A DNA stretch of 64,000 nucleotides. Source: Duganella sacchari. Lineage in GTDB: Bacteria; Pseudomonadota; Gammaproteobacteria; Burkholderiales; Burkholderiaceae_D. Below, in pieces: positions 8,811 to 16,599 of the stretch; positions within the stretch are counted from its first letter, which is position 1, and every line of letters starts with the position of its first letter. The stretch is taken from positions 174,462-238,461 of the forward strand of contig NZ_FRCX01000010.1 of the NCBI RefSeq assembly GCF_900143065.1, in the 5' to 3' direction. The notes beneath the pieces are model-generated. The model was not told the origin of the DNA. It saw only the letters and a program-made list of their open reading frames with translations, and did no database searches. Made by a program: the position numbers and the translations under genes.

Positions 8811-9880
8811 CACACCTGGCCCCCACCACCGCCGCGCTTTCAGCTAAGCTGTGGCCTTTCGCACCTCGCGCTGCGGCGCCTGCCCCGATGACGCGCATCA
8901 CCGACCATCTCGACTTCGGCCCCGGCCTCGATGTCGCTGCCCGCAGCGCGGCCAGCATCAGCAAACTGCAGGTGCCGGAAAATCAGGACAATCTGCTCAT
9001 CATCGACACCGCCGGCCGCGCGGTCCTGCTGCTCGACCAGAAACCGCATGCCACCCAGCTGCCCGACTGGCCCGCAGGCCACGTGCGCCTGGCCGTCCTG
9101 GATGGCATGGGCGGCCACGGCCACGGACGCCAGGCTGCGGAAGCCGTCGCCACCGGCCTGCTGCGCATTCCCGCTTGCAGCACGCTGGAACAACTCGGCG
9201 CGCGCCTGGACCAGCTGCACCTCGACCTGCAGGCCCGCTTCAGCCACCCGGGCGATCATGACAGCTTCCGCCGCCCCGGCACCACACTCACGCTGCTGGA
9301 GATCCCGCCCGGCCAGCCGCCAATGCTGTTCCACGCCGGCGATTCGCGCCTGTACGAAATCACCGGACAACACGCGCGGCCCCTGACGATCGACCACGTC
9401 CCCGCCACCGCCTTTGCCATGCATGGCCTGCTGGGCGAACAGGAATGGTGGCAGCAGGTGCACGGCGAGCACCGCGCGCAGATCTCCCAGGCTTACATCC
9501 TCGGCAACGCCTTCGCCAATCCACAAGTCCTGGAAGATGGCCTGATGCCGCTGCACGCTGCCAATCTGCCGCCGTTCCTGCAGCAGTTGGCCGACCGCCG
9601 CGCCATCCAGGTCTGCGCCGACGCTACCTATCTGCTAGCGACCGACGGTTTCTGGGCTTGCGCCGATCCGCAGCCGTGGATAGAACGCTGGCCCTCGCTG
9701 CTGAACCAGCCGGCTGGCGCCGCACTCGACGCCCTGTTCACCGACTATGCGGCAAACCCGCCGCCGCAGCTCCACATCGACAATCTGAGCGCGATCGTGC
9801 TGCGTTTTTCCGCCGCCACGGCCGGCTGCAACGTTGACGAAACAGCACTACCTGTCGCACCAATGCCCGCGCATTTTTGA
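8807..9880 (+). CDS. PP2C-family Ser/Thr protein phosphatase
   Basis: All metal-site motifs of PP2C/PPM phosphatases are visible in the 357-residue protein: ENQDN near 60, LAVLDGMGG (D99), GTT (158-160), HAGDSRLY (D179), TDG (279-281) and DN (325-326). It would remove phosphate from Ser/Thr on the products of the kinases at 3366 and/or 16600. There is no membrane helix, unlike mycobacterial PstP. The ATG at 8807 overlaps the SH3 gene stop and is preferred to an in-frame upstream start inside that gene. A 104-bp gap follows before the FHA gene. Confidence 0.93.
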   Translation: MTHLAPTTAALSAKLWPFAPRAAAPAPMTRITDHLDFGPGLDVAARSAASISKLQVPENQDNLLIIDTAGRAVLLLDQKPHATQLPDWPAGHVRLAVLDGMGGHGHGRQAAEAVATGLLRIPACSTLEQLGARLDQLHLDLQARFSHPGDHDSFRRPGTTLTLLEIPPGQPPMLFHAGDSRLYEITGQHARPLTIDHVPATAFAMHGLLGEQEWWQQVHGEHRAQISQAYILGNAFANPQVLEDGLMPLHAANLPPFLQQLADRRAIQVCADATYLLATDGFWACADPQPWIERWPSLLNQPAGAALDALFTDYAANPPPQLHIDNLSAIVLRFSAATAGCNVDETALPVAPMPAHF

Positions 9881-9984
9881 TATGTGCACAGGGAGCCGCA
9901 AAAAGCTGCAAAAAGTCGTTGCAAAGTTTGCCAAACAGAGCGGAAACCGCATAAACTGACGGGTATCCCATCGGTCGGTTTGTC

Positions 9985-11514
9985 ATGAAAAAATGCAGTA
10001 ATGCCCAGCACCCGCATTGCACTTACTGGGTCTTGCCTGGAGCGCAAACTTGCGAAGGCGGTCACGCCCAAGCAGAGCCTTCCAGCTTTGACCTGCTGAG
10101 CGCCTTGCGCACTACCCGTGCCGCCTCCCCGGCCACGGCGCTGGATGCCGTCCCTGCTGCGCAAGCCGCCCCGTCCAACTACGCCAGGCCACTGCAACGC
10201 GCTCACGCCGAGCGCCCGCAATTGCACATCAGCGGCTTTGATCCACGCGCGGCCGGCGGCCGTCAGACGCTCAAGATGGAACTGCGCGGCATGCCGGACG
10301 CCTGCGCGCCGCAACTGACGCTGCAACTGCAATCCGACCTGATTCCCAACGGCGCTTCTCGCCAGCACTTCGTGCGCGCGGTCGGCGGCGAATGGCGCCC
10401 GGTGTTTGTCGAGTTCTCGTCGCGCGGCAAGGAGCATGGCCAGTACCAGATCAGCATTGAGCTGCTCAGCGAGCACACCGGTATGGCGGCGCGTAAATGG
10501 GTGTGCACCTTCGTCATCCTGGTGCCACGCCTGGATGCGACCCTGACCGAAATCCACCGCATCTTCCTCAGCACGCACAAAAACGTGCGCGTGATGGCGG
10601 ATGACGCCTCCATCGCCCGCGTCAGCGCGCAAGGCGGCGACAGCCTGGATATCGACGTCACCGCCCGCAACGCGGGCATCGCCCATCTGGACCTGAATGC
10701 GCCAGCCGGTAAAGTGGACCTGGGCTTCTCCACCATCGCGTGGGATGAAGACCTGATTGAAATCGACATGCCGCAAGCTGCGGCGGTGCATCCGCATCCA
10801 AGCCAGGCCGCTTCGCTGGTCAATGCCGCGCCGGAAGCCGGTGCGCAGCGCCAGATCCGCCTGTTCGCAATGGACGACTGCGTCATCGGCCGTTTCGAAC
10901 TGGTCGATCCGGAATCCGACGTGCTGCTGACCCACTACACCGCCGACGGCCAGGAAACCAATGGCCTGACGCGCCGGCTGTCGGGCCGCCATGCCATCAT
11001 CCGCCGCTCGGGCCAGGGGTTTGAGATTGAAGACGTCTCGCGCTACGGCATCCTGCTGGATGGCGTGTGGCCGGGCAAGCACAAGCCGGCCGCGCTGCGC
11101 CTCGGCATGCGTATCGAATTCAGCGCGAGCATCAAAGGCATCGTGACCTTGTCGGTGTCGGCCATCATGCCGCATGGCGTGATCCTGCACCGCGTGGACC
11201 ATGGCGCCAATGCAGAGAGCTTCTACCTGCTGGCGCCCAATACCCATCCGGGCTATCCGGTGAAGGCGTTTGCCGCCGCGCCCCATGCGGCTGCACTGCC
11301 GCTGCTGTTCCACCGCGACGGCGGCTTCTGGCATCTCGATCAGCTGACCGGCAAGGAAACCGCGCTGGCGCCGACCGTCTCGCTGGATAAGTTGAGCCGC
11401 GTGCCAGGCCACACCCGCTTCGCCAGCGATGCGTACCCGGAACACTGGATCATCCGCACCGGCGCCAACGACATCTACAGCACGGTGGCGGCGAACGCCA
11501 TGTCCACCGCCTGA
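9985..11514 (+). CDS. FHA-domain protein with N-terminal Cys-rich motif
   Basis: 509 residues. The N-terminus (MKKCSNAQHPHCTYWVLPGA, then TCEGGH) carries Cys/His residues that could form a small zinc knuckle. Residues 70-290 are an unrecognised beta-rich region. Residues 285-395 form an FHA domain: CVIGRFE (G302-R303), LSGRHAII (S333, R335, H336), FEIEDVSRYGILLDG and RIEFSASIKGIVTLSV. This matches the G-R / S-x-R-H / (N/S)-G pattern of phosphothreonine readers. The last 110 residues are a separate unrecognised module. It ends the + strand signalling operon. The longer gap before it may hold a promoter. Confidence 0.75.
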   Translation: MKKCSNAQHPHCTYWVLPGAQTCEGGHAQAEPSSFDLLSALRTTRAASPATALDAVPAAQAAPSNYARPLQRAHAERPQLHISGFDPRAAGGRQTLKMELRGMPDACAPQLTLQLQSDLIPNGASRQHFVRAVGGEWRPVFVEFSSRGKEHGQYQISIELLSEHTGMAARKWVCTFVILVPRLDATLTEIHRIFLSTHKNVRVMADDASIARVSAQGGDSLDIDVTARNAGIAHLDLNAPAGKVDLGFSTIAWDEDLIEIDMPQAAAVHPHPSQAASLVNAAPEAGAQRQIRLFAMDDCVIGRFELVDPESDVLLTHYTADGQETNGLTRRLSGRHAIIRRSGQGFEIEDVSRYGILLDGVWPGKHKPAALRLGMRIEFSASIKGIVTLSVSAIMPHGVILHRVDHGANAESFYLLAPNTHPGYPVKAFAAAPHAAALPLLFHRDGGFWHLDQLTGKETALAPTVSLDKLSRVPGHTRFASDAYPEHWIIRTGANDIYSTVAANAMSTA

Positions 11515-11521
11515 ACCTTGC

Positions 11522-12403
11522 TTACGCTGCCGGTTTCTTCGGCGGCAGCGGAATCCACTCGGTTTCACCCGGCACTTGAGGGAAGCGTTGCGCCTCCCAG
11601 TCCTCGCCCGCCTGCACCACGCGCTCCTTGCGCGACGAGACGAAGTTCCAGTACATATAGCGATGGCCGTCCAGCGGCTCGCCGCCAATCACCACAAAGC
11701 GCGCATCGCTGCCGGCCTTGACCTGGCGTGTGTCCGCAGTGTTCAGCAGCGCCATGCTGTGCAGGGCCAGTGCGGCGCCATCCACTTCCAGCTCGCCGCT
11801 GATCGGATAGATGGCCGCTTCGGCGGGCAGGCCATCCAGCGCCAGTTGCGCACCGGCTTTCAGGGCCACGTCCAGGTACAGCGTCTGGCTGTAGGTTTGC
11901 ACGGGCGAGGTCAGGCCGAAAGCGGAGCCGATCAGCACGCGCACATCGGCGCCATCCAGCTGCAATTCCGGAATGGCGTCGGATGGCGTATGGCAGAAGC
12001 CCGGTTCGTCCTCTTCATGCGCGGCCGGCAGCGCAGCCCACAGTTGCAGGCCGTGCGTGCGGTGCGGTACGCCGACCAGGTCTTTCGGCGTACGCTCGGA
12101 GTGAACGATGCCACGGCCGGCTGTCATCCAGTTGATGGCGCCCGGTTCAATGCGCTGGTAGGTCCCCAGGCTGTCGCGATGGTCCATCGCGCCTTCAAAC
12201 AGATAGGTCACCGTGGCCAGGCCGATGTGCGGATGCGGACGCACGTCATGGTCGGCATCCACCGGCACATCCACCGGGCCGAAATGGTCGAAGAAAATGA
12301 AGGGACCGACTGCCTGCTTCACTGCGGACGGCAAATAGCGGCGCACCACAAAACCGCCGCCCAGGTCTTTCTCGTGGCCTTTCAGCAGATTCGAAATGGT
12401 CAT
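11522..12403 (-). CDS. Pirin-family bicupin protein
   Basis: The 293-residue sequence carries the pirin N-cupin metal site: RPHPHIGLATVTYLFEG followed by GRGIVHSER. Pirins bind a single iron and act as quercetinase-like enzymes or redox-sensing co-regulators; which applies cannot be told. Start ATG at 12401-12403 lies 4 bp downstream of the OsmC gene stop, so the two form an operon. A second pirin lies at 51100. A terminator is not obvious; its end is only 7 bp from the convergent FHA gene. Confidence 0.9.
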   Translation of the reverse strand: MTISNLLKGHEKDLGGGFVVRRYLPSAVKQAVGPFIFFDHFGPVDVPVDADHDVRPHPHIGLATVTYLFEGAMDHRDSLGTYQRIEPGAINWMTAGRGIVHSERTPKDLVGVPHRTHGLQLWAALPAAHEEDEPGFCHTPSDAIPELQLDGADVRVLIGSAFGLTSPVQTYSQTLYLDVALKAGAQLALDGLPAEAAIYPISGELEVDGAALALHSMALLNTADTRQVKAGSDARFVVIGGEPLDGHRYMYWNFVSSRKERVVQAGEDWEAQRFPQVPGETEWIPLPPKKPAA

Positions 12404-12407
12404 GGCC

Positions 12408-12806
12408 TTATCCCAGTACGGTGGTCACTTCGGTGGTAACAGAAGTCATCAGCTTATGGATCGGGCACTTCTGCGCCGCGGCCAGCAGCTCCGCGCGCTG
12501 CGCCTCGGTCAGATCGCCGGTGACATGCAGGGTGGCGTTGAGGCGGTAGATGCCCTGGCGCTCTTCGCTGGCATCGCGCTCCATGCTGACCTCCACATGC
12601 TCCAGCGGGATGTTTTTGCGTTTTGCATACCAGACCACGGTCAGCGCTTTACAGGCGCTCAGCGCGGCGTCGTACAGGTCATGGGGCGATGGGCCGGCGT
12701 CGTTGCCGCCTTCCGCTTCCGAGCCGTCGGTGGAGATAATGTGATTGCGCACGTGGACGATGTGGCGCATCGGCAGGGATTGATCTCGCAGGGCTTTGAT
12801 AGTCAT
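12408..12806 (-). CDS. OsmC/Ohr-family peroxidase-like protein
   Basis: 132 residues with the OsmC fold signature: an N-terminal beta segment (HIVHVRNHIISTDGSEAEGG), GPSPHDLYDAALSACKALT with the first conserved Cys, and a late KCPIHK with the second. OsmC-type proteins reduce organic hydroperoxides using this Cys pair. The spacing and the ACK/KCP motifs fit the OsmC-like subgroup rather than Ohr proper. AAGGAA precedes the ATG. It is first in a two-gene operon with pirin. Confidence 0.87.
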   Translation of the reverse strand: MTIKALRDQSLPMRHIVHVRNHIISTDGSEAEGGNDAGPSPHDLYDAALSACKALTVVWYAKRKNIPLEHVEVSMERDASEERQGIYRLNATLHVTGDLTEAQRAELLAAAQKCPIHKLMTSVTTEVTTVLG

Positions 12807-12882
12807 TCGGTATTCCTTGTAGGCGGTGAATCAAGAACCCACAATGTACACCGAATGAGAGGCTTGTGCTTCTACTAAAAGG

Positions 12883-13167
12883 CTACGCGCCGACCAGCAC
12901 CATCGAGAAATCCGCACCCGACTGGCGTAGCGCCTTGAGACGCGTATGTTCCGGATCGTTGTACCAGGCCTGCGCATATTCGGCCGATGGGAACTCGATC
13001 ACCACCATCGCCTCCGGCAGCACTGGCGAGCCTTCCAGCGTTTGCGGCGCGGTTTTCGCCAACAGCTTGCCTCCATGCTTTGCGGTCAGTGCCGGCATAT
13101 GCGCGCCGTACTCTTTTTGCCATTCCGTGTTGCGCAGGGTTACGTATCCGATTGCGTATGCTGCCAT
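12883..13167 (-). CDS. DUF1330 protein
   Basis: About 94 residues starting MAAYAIGYVTLRN. It has the DUF1330 pattern: a small ferredoxin-like beta-alpha-beta domain with YGAHMPALTAKHGGKLLAK, EGSPVLPEAMVVIEFPS and AWYNDPEHTRLKALR. The ATG at 13165-13167 has AGGAGGTT upstream, so the longer reading of the frame is rejected. Biochemical function is not established for the family. It is divergent from the LysR gene at 13269, which is its likely regulator. Confidence 0.85.
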   Translation of the reverse strand: MAAYAIGYVTLRNTEWQKEYGAHMPALTAKHGGKLLAKTAPQTLEGSPVLPEAMVVIEFPSAEYAQAWYNDPEHTRLKALRQSGADFSMVLVGA

Positions 13168-13268
13168 GATGAACCTCCTGTGATGTGTTTGAGGCTTCAT
13201 TATCATCACAAGCCGATTCGACATAAATGGACTAGAATTTCACTCACTCCTAACAAATAGTTTCGAAT

Positions 13269-14147
13269 ATGAGCGACAAGCTACGCAGCATGGAAGTCTT
13301 CACGGCAGCGGCGACGGCAGGCAGCTTTGCGGCAGCGGCGGAAACGCTGGGCATCTCCGCCGTCATGGTGGGCAAGCACGTGCAAGCGCTGGAGCAGCAT
13401 CTGGGCGCACGCCTCATCGAACGCAGCACCCGCCGCCAGACGCTCACCGAAATCGGCGCCGCTTACCTGGAGCGCTGCCACGACGTGCTGGCCAACGTGG
13501 CGGCGGCGGACCACGTGGCGGAAAACCTGCGCGCCGAACCACAGGGCAGCTTGCGCATCTCGGCACCGGCGACATATGGCGAACACAAACTCACGCCCGT
13601 CATTGCCGAGTACACCGCGCGTTATCCCAAGGTCAGTATCGATCTGGTGCTGAGCAACCGCGTGATCGACATGGCCGAAGAAGGCGTGGATGTCGCCATC
13701 CGCTCCGGCCCGGTTACCGACACCAGTCTGATAGCGCTGCCGCTGGCGCCGGGGCGCATATTGGCCGCTGCCAGTCCCGCGTATCTGAAGAAGCACGGCA
13801 CGCCGCGCCATCCATCGGATCTGGTCAGGCACAACTGCCTGGTGTTCGCGGGGGCTAGCACCACCTGGCGCTTCCGGCGCGGCGAAGACCTGGTCGAAGT
13901 GAAGGCGCGCGGCACGCTGGTCAGCAATACCGGCGCCTCGCTGATGATGGCCGCGATTGCCGGCATGGGCGTGGTTGTCCAGGCGGATGCATTGATGGAG
14001 CCGGCCATCGCGCTCGGGCAGCTGGTACGACTGCTGCCGAAATGGGAGCTGCCGTCGCGCGCCATGCACATCCTGCGCCGTCCGGAAGCCCGCCCCAGCG
14101 CCAAGGTCCGCAGCTTTGTCGACTTCGCGCGGGAGCGCCTGAGCTAA
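13269..14147 (+). CDS. LysR-family transcriptional regulator
   Basis: A 292-residue LysR protein. The N-terminal winged helix is MEVFTAAATAGSFAAAAETL followed by VGKHVQALEQHLGARLIERSTRR. An effector-binding domain follows from about residue 90 (GSLRISAPATYGEHKLTPVI, then VDVAIRSGPV). The start is close to a divergent DUF1330 gene across a ~100-bp region, the usual LysR arrangement. It belongs to the subgroup often found beside NAD(P)H oxidoreductases and pirins; effector unknown. Confidence 0.92.
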   Translation: MSDKLRSMEVFTAAATAGSFAAAAETLGISAVMVGKHVQALEQHLGARLIERSTRRQTLTEIGAAYLERCHDVLANVAAADHVAENLRAEPQGSLRISAPATYGEHKLTPVIAEYTARYPKVSIDLVLSNRVIDMAEEGVDVAIRSGPVTDTSLIALPLAPGRILAAASPAYLKKHGTPRHPSDLVRHNCLVFAGASTTWRFRRGEDLVEVKARGTLVSNTGASLMMAAIAGMGVVVQADALMEPAIALGQLVRLLPKWELPSRAMHILRRPEARPSAKVRSFVDFARERLS

Positions 14148-14196
14148 CCCAGGCGCTTACCATCGGCGGCTGCGTCCCGGCCGGCGCCGAACCAGC

Positions 14197-14886
14197 TTAA
14201 CGGTCGTTTGCAGCGATCAGGCGGTAAACCACTGCGCCCAGCAGCGCGCCAATGATCGGTGCAACCCAGAACAACCACAACTGGCTGGTGGCCCAGCCGC
14301 CTACATACACCGCCACCGCCGTGCTGCGGGCCGGATTGACCGACGTATTCGTCACCGGAATGCTAATCAGGTGAATCAGGGTCAGGCACAGGCCAATTGG
14401 CAGCGGTGCGAAACCCTGCGGTGCACGCGCATCGGTGGCGCCCAGAATCACGATCAGGAACATCATGGTCATGACGACTTCGCACACCAGCGCCGCCGTC
14501 AGCGAGAAGCCGCCCGGCGAATGTTCGCCATAACCGTTGGAGGCAAAGCCGCCCGCCAGATCAAAGCCCGCTTTGCCGCTGGCGATCAGGTACAGCACGC
14601 CGCCGGCGACAATCCCGCCCAGCACTTGCGCCACAATGTAGGGCAGCAGTTTATTGGCCGGGAAGCGGCCACCTGCCCACAGGCCGATCGACACAGCCGG
14701 ATTCAAATGGCAGCCAGAGATATGGCCAATGGCGTACGCCATGGTCAGCACGGTCAGGCCAAAGGCCAGCGACACCCCGGTAAAGCCGATACCCAGGCCA
14801 GGGAAAGCCGCCGCCAGAACGGCGCTGCCGCAACCACCCAATACCAGCCAGAACGTGCCAAAAAATTCTGCGCCATACGATTTCAT
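14197..14886 (-). CDS. aqpZ: Aquaporin Z-like water channel
   Basis: Six membrane helices and both NPA boxes are visible: SGCHLNPAVSIG in the first half and NTSVNPARSTA in the second. The N-terminus MKSYGAEFFGTFWLVLGGCG matches AqpZ closely, and the length (229 aa) is typical. The Arg after the second NPA and the surrounding residues fit a water-selective filter rather than a glycerol facilitator. The ATG at 14884-14886 has AAGGAAG upstream; a longer in-frame start lies inside the terminator of the upstream TPR gene and is rejected. Confidence 0.9.
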   Translation of the reverse strand: MKSYGAEFFGTFWLVLGGCGSAVLAAAFPGLGIGFTGVSLAFGLTVLTMAYAIGHISGCHLNPAVSIGLWAGGRFPANKLLPYIVAQVLGGIVAGGVLYLIASGKAGFDLAGGFASNGYGEHSPGGFSLTAALVCEVVMTMMFLIVILGATDARAPQGFAPLPIGLCLTLIHLISIPVTNTSVNPARSTAVAVYVGGWATSQLWLFWVAPIIGALLGAVVYRLIAANDR

Positions 14887-14904
14887 CGTCTTCCTTTCAA
14901 AGTT

Positions 14905-14926
14905 AAAAAATGGCCTCACTGAGGCC
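14905..14926 (-). terminator. Terminator of the TPR gene, overlapping its stop codon
   Basis: On the minus strand GGCCTCA-GTGAGGCC is followed by ATTTTTT. The TGA stop of the TPR gene (14916-14918) is part of the stem. It also separates that gene from aqpZ. Confidence 0.75.
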
Positions 14927-15470
14927 TGTTCATTTTTGCGTTAAGCGCCGTAATAAACCCTTGGTCCAGTCCCTTTGCGCCCGGCGTTTGCTCCGCCAGC
15001 TTCACTTTCTTCCACGCGCTGGCGTAGTCGCCCGTGTAGAACAGCACTTTTGCGTAATCCATCTCAAAATCCATGTCGCCGGCAGCCCCCTGCGCGGCTT
15101 CCGCGAACAGCGTCAGCGACTGCTGCTCCCTGCCGCTGCCCGCTTCCACCACGGCCATGCCCCACAAGGCGACGGCATTCGACGAGTCGATCAACCATGC
15201 CTGATTGAAGCGCCGGATGGCGTCTTGCGGCTTGCCTTCGCGCAGAGCCGCCCAGCCACGCCCCGCGAGCTGGCCGGCCGCGGTTTTGCGGTCGCCTTTG
15301 TAGTACTGGTCTACCCCGGCAAGGAATGCGTCATCCGCGGCTTTCTGTGCAGCGGTCTTGGGGGCCAGTCCGTATTTAGGCTGTAAACTGAGATCATCAG
15401 CAGCGCATACGCTGTGCAAGCCGATTAGCATGAGGAAAACAATAAAGATCTGTCTGAACTGGTTTTTCAT
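14916..15470 (-). CDS. Exported tetratricopeptide-repeat protein
   Basis: 184 residues from the ATG at 15468-15470, which has AGGGGAG upstream; the upstream in-frame reading lacks such a site. Residues 1-24 are a signal peptide (IFIVFLMLIGLHSVCAAD). The rest shows TPR-like helices: GRGWAALREGKPQDAIRRFN, AWLIDSSNAVALWGMAVVEA and YAKVLFYTGDYASAWKKVKL. Such proteins act as periplasmic scaffolds; no specific partner is evident. Confidence 0.8.
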   Translation of the reverse strand: MKNQFRQIFIVFLMLIGLHSVCAADDLSLQPKYGLAPKTAAQKAADDAFLAGVDQYYKGDRKTAAGQLAGRGWAALREGKPQDAIRRFNQAWLIDSSNAVALWGMAVVEAGSGREQQSLTLFAEAAQGAAGDMDFEMDYAKVLFYTGDYASAWKKVKLAEQTPGAKGLDQGFITALNAKMNRPQ

Positions 15471-15570
15471 AGACTCCCCTGAAGTCAATCGCCCTGCGCT
15501 TTCCTGCAGAGCGCTGTACCTTGCCTCCGTTGAATAACGCTGCAAGAATATCAGCTGACAGATAAGCAAA

Positions 15571-16236
15571 ATGCACAAATTGTCACCATTTCAAATGGAT
15601 AAACAAGTTGAACTAAAATTAATGGAAGGCTGGCTGCGCGCGCGCTCGATCGCGCGTGGGTTGCCGCTGCCGGTGCCCGACCGCGGCGGCCTGCGGGTCG
15701 ATACCGGGCTGCCGAACGAGCAGCGCCGCTACGTCTTTACCGGCCCGTCGCCAGCCATCACGGAGCTGGCGCGCGACATCAACGAGCCGCGCGTCTTCAT
15801 CAAGATGTGCGGCACGGACGCGCGCCTGCTCTCGCTGGTCACGCCAAAATGGCGGATCCAGCCAGGCGCCTACCTGATGACCAAGGAAGCCGGCCGCAAT
15901 CCGGTGCCGTCGCTGCCGCCGGGGTACTGGCTACAGCTGCAAACGCAGGATGGCATCACCACCGCGCGCATCTTCGCTGAAGACGACACGCTCGCGGCCA
16001 GCGGCTACGCGGCGGAATATGAGGGAGTGTTTGTGTACGACCGCATCACCACGGTGCCGGAACATCAGCATCAGGGTCTTGGCGCGGCGGTCATGGCGGC
16101 GCTGGGAACGGCGCAGCTGTCACAGGCCGCGCAGCGTGTGCTGGTCGCAACCGAAGCAGGCCGCGGGCTGTATTTGACGATAGGCTGGAGCGTGCGTTCG
16201 CACTACTCCACGGTGGCGATCACACCACCTTTTTAA
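15571..16236 (+). CDS. GNAT-family N-acetyltransferase
   Basis: 221 residues. The acetyltransferase core is in the C-terminal half: VYDRITTVPEHQHQGLGAAV (acetyl-CoA loop Q-x-x-G-L-G) and LVATEAGRGLYLTIGW, the usual motif-B (G)xxLYxxxGW. The N-terminal ~110 residues are an extension found in a subgroup of GNATs. Either ATG (15571 or 15595) could start it; neither has a clear ribosome site. Its 3' end overlaps the convergent yjdM-like gene by 17 bases. Confidence 0.8.
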   Translation: MHKLSPFQMDKQVELKLMEGWLRARSIARGLPLPVPDRGGLRVDTGLPNEQRRYVFTGPSPAITELARDINEPRVFIKMCGTDARLLSLVTPKWRIQPGAYLMTKEAGRNPVPSLPPGYWLQLQTQDGITTARIFAEDDTLAASGYAAEYEGVFVYDRITTVPEHQHQGLGAAVMAALGTAQLSQAAQRVLVATEAGRGLYLTIGWSVRSHYSTVAITPPF

Positions 16237-16564
16237 CGAATTCGGTCTTGAGGCTCATGGCGCCAAAGCCGTCGATTTTGCAGTCGATATCGTGGTCGGC
16301 ATCGACCAGGCGGATGTTCTTCACCTTGGTGCCGACTTTGACCACGCCGCCGCCACCTTTGAGCTTCAGGTCCTTGATGACAGTGACCGTGTCGCCATCC
16401 TGCAAGACGTTGCCGACCGCATCGCGGTAAACGCGTGCGCCCTCTTCTGCGGCTGGCGCCGCACCCGCCGTCCACTCATGGGCGCACTCAGGGCAGACCA
16501 GCTGGGCGCCATCTTCGTAGGTATATTCGGAACTGCATTTAGGGCATGGTGGCAAGGCGCTCAT
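16220..16564 (-). CDS. yjdM: YjdM/PhnA-family zinc-ribbon protein
   Basis: 114 residues, the family's usual length. The N-terminus has a zinc ribbon (PPCPKCSSEYTYEDG, then LVCPECAHEW). The C-terminal domain is the conserved PhnA part: GDTVTVIKDLKLKGGGGVVK, GTKVKNIRLVD and HDIDCKIDGFGAMSLKTEFVKK. The old name links it to alkylphosphonate use, but that role is not established. It precedes the kinase-FGE gene only by position and is not part of the operon upstream of it. Confidence 0.9.
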   Translation of the reverse strand: MSALPPCPKCSSEYTYEDGAQLVCPECAHEWTAGAAPAAEEGARVYRDAVGNVLQDGDTVTVIKDLKLKGGGGVVKVGTKVKNIRLVDADHDIDCKIDGFGAMSLKTEFVKKVV

Positions 16565-16599
16565 CTTGAATCCTGACTCTCAAAGCCCGGCAGTATACC

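Noticed and set aside
9745..11688. 647-codon minus frame opposite the FHA gene
   Set aside because: No recognisable domains; it is the shadow of the FHA protein gene.
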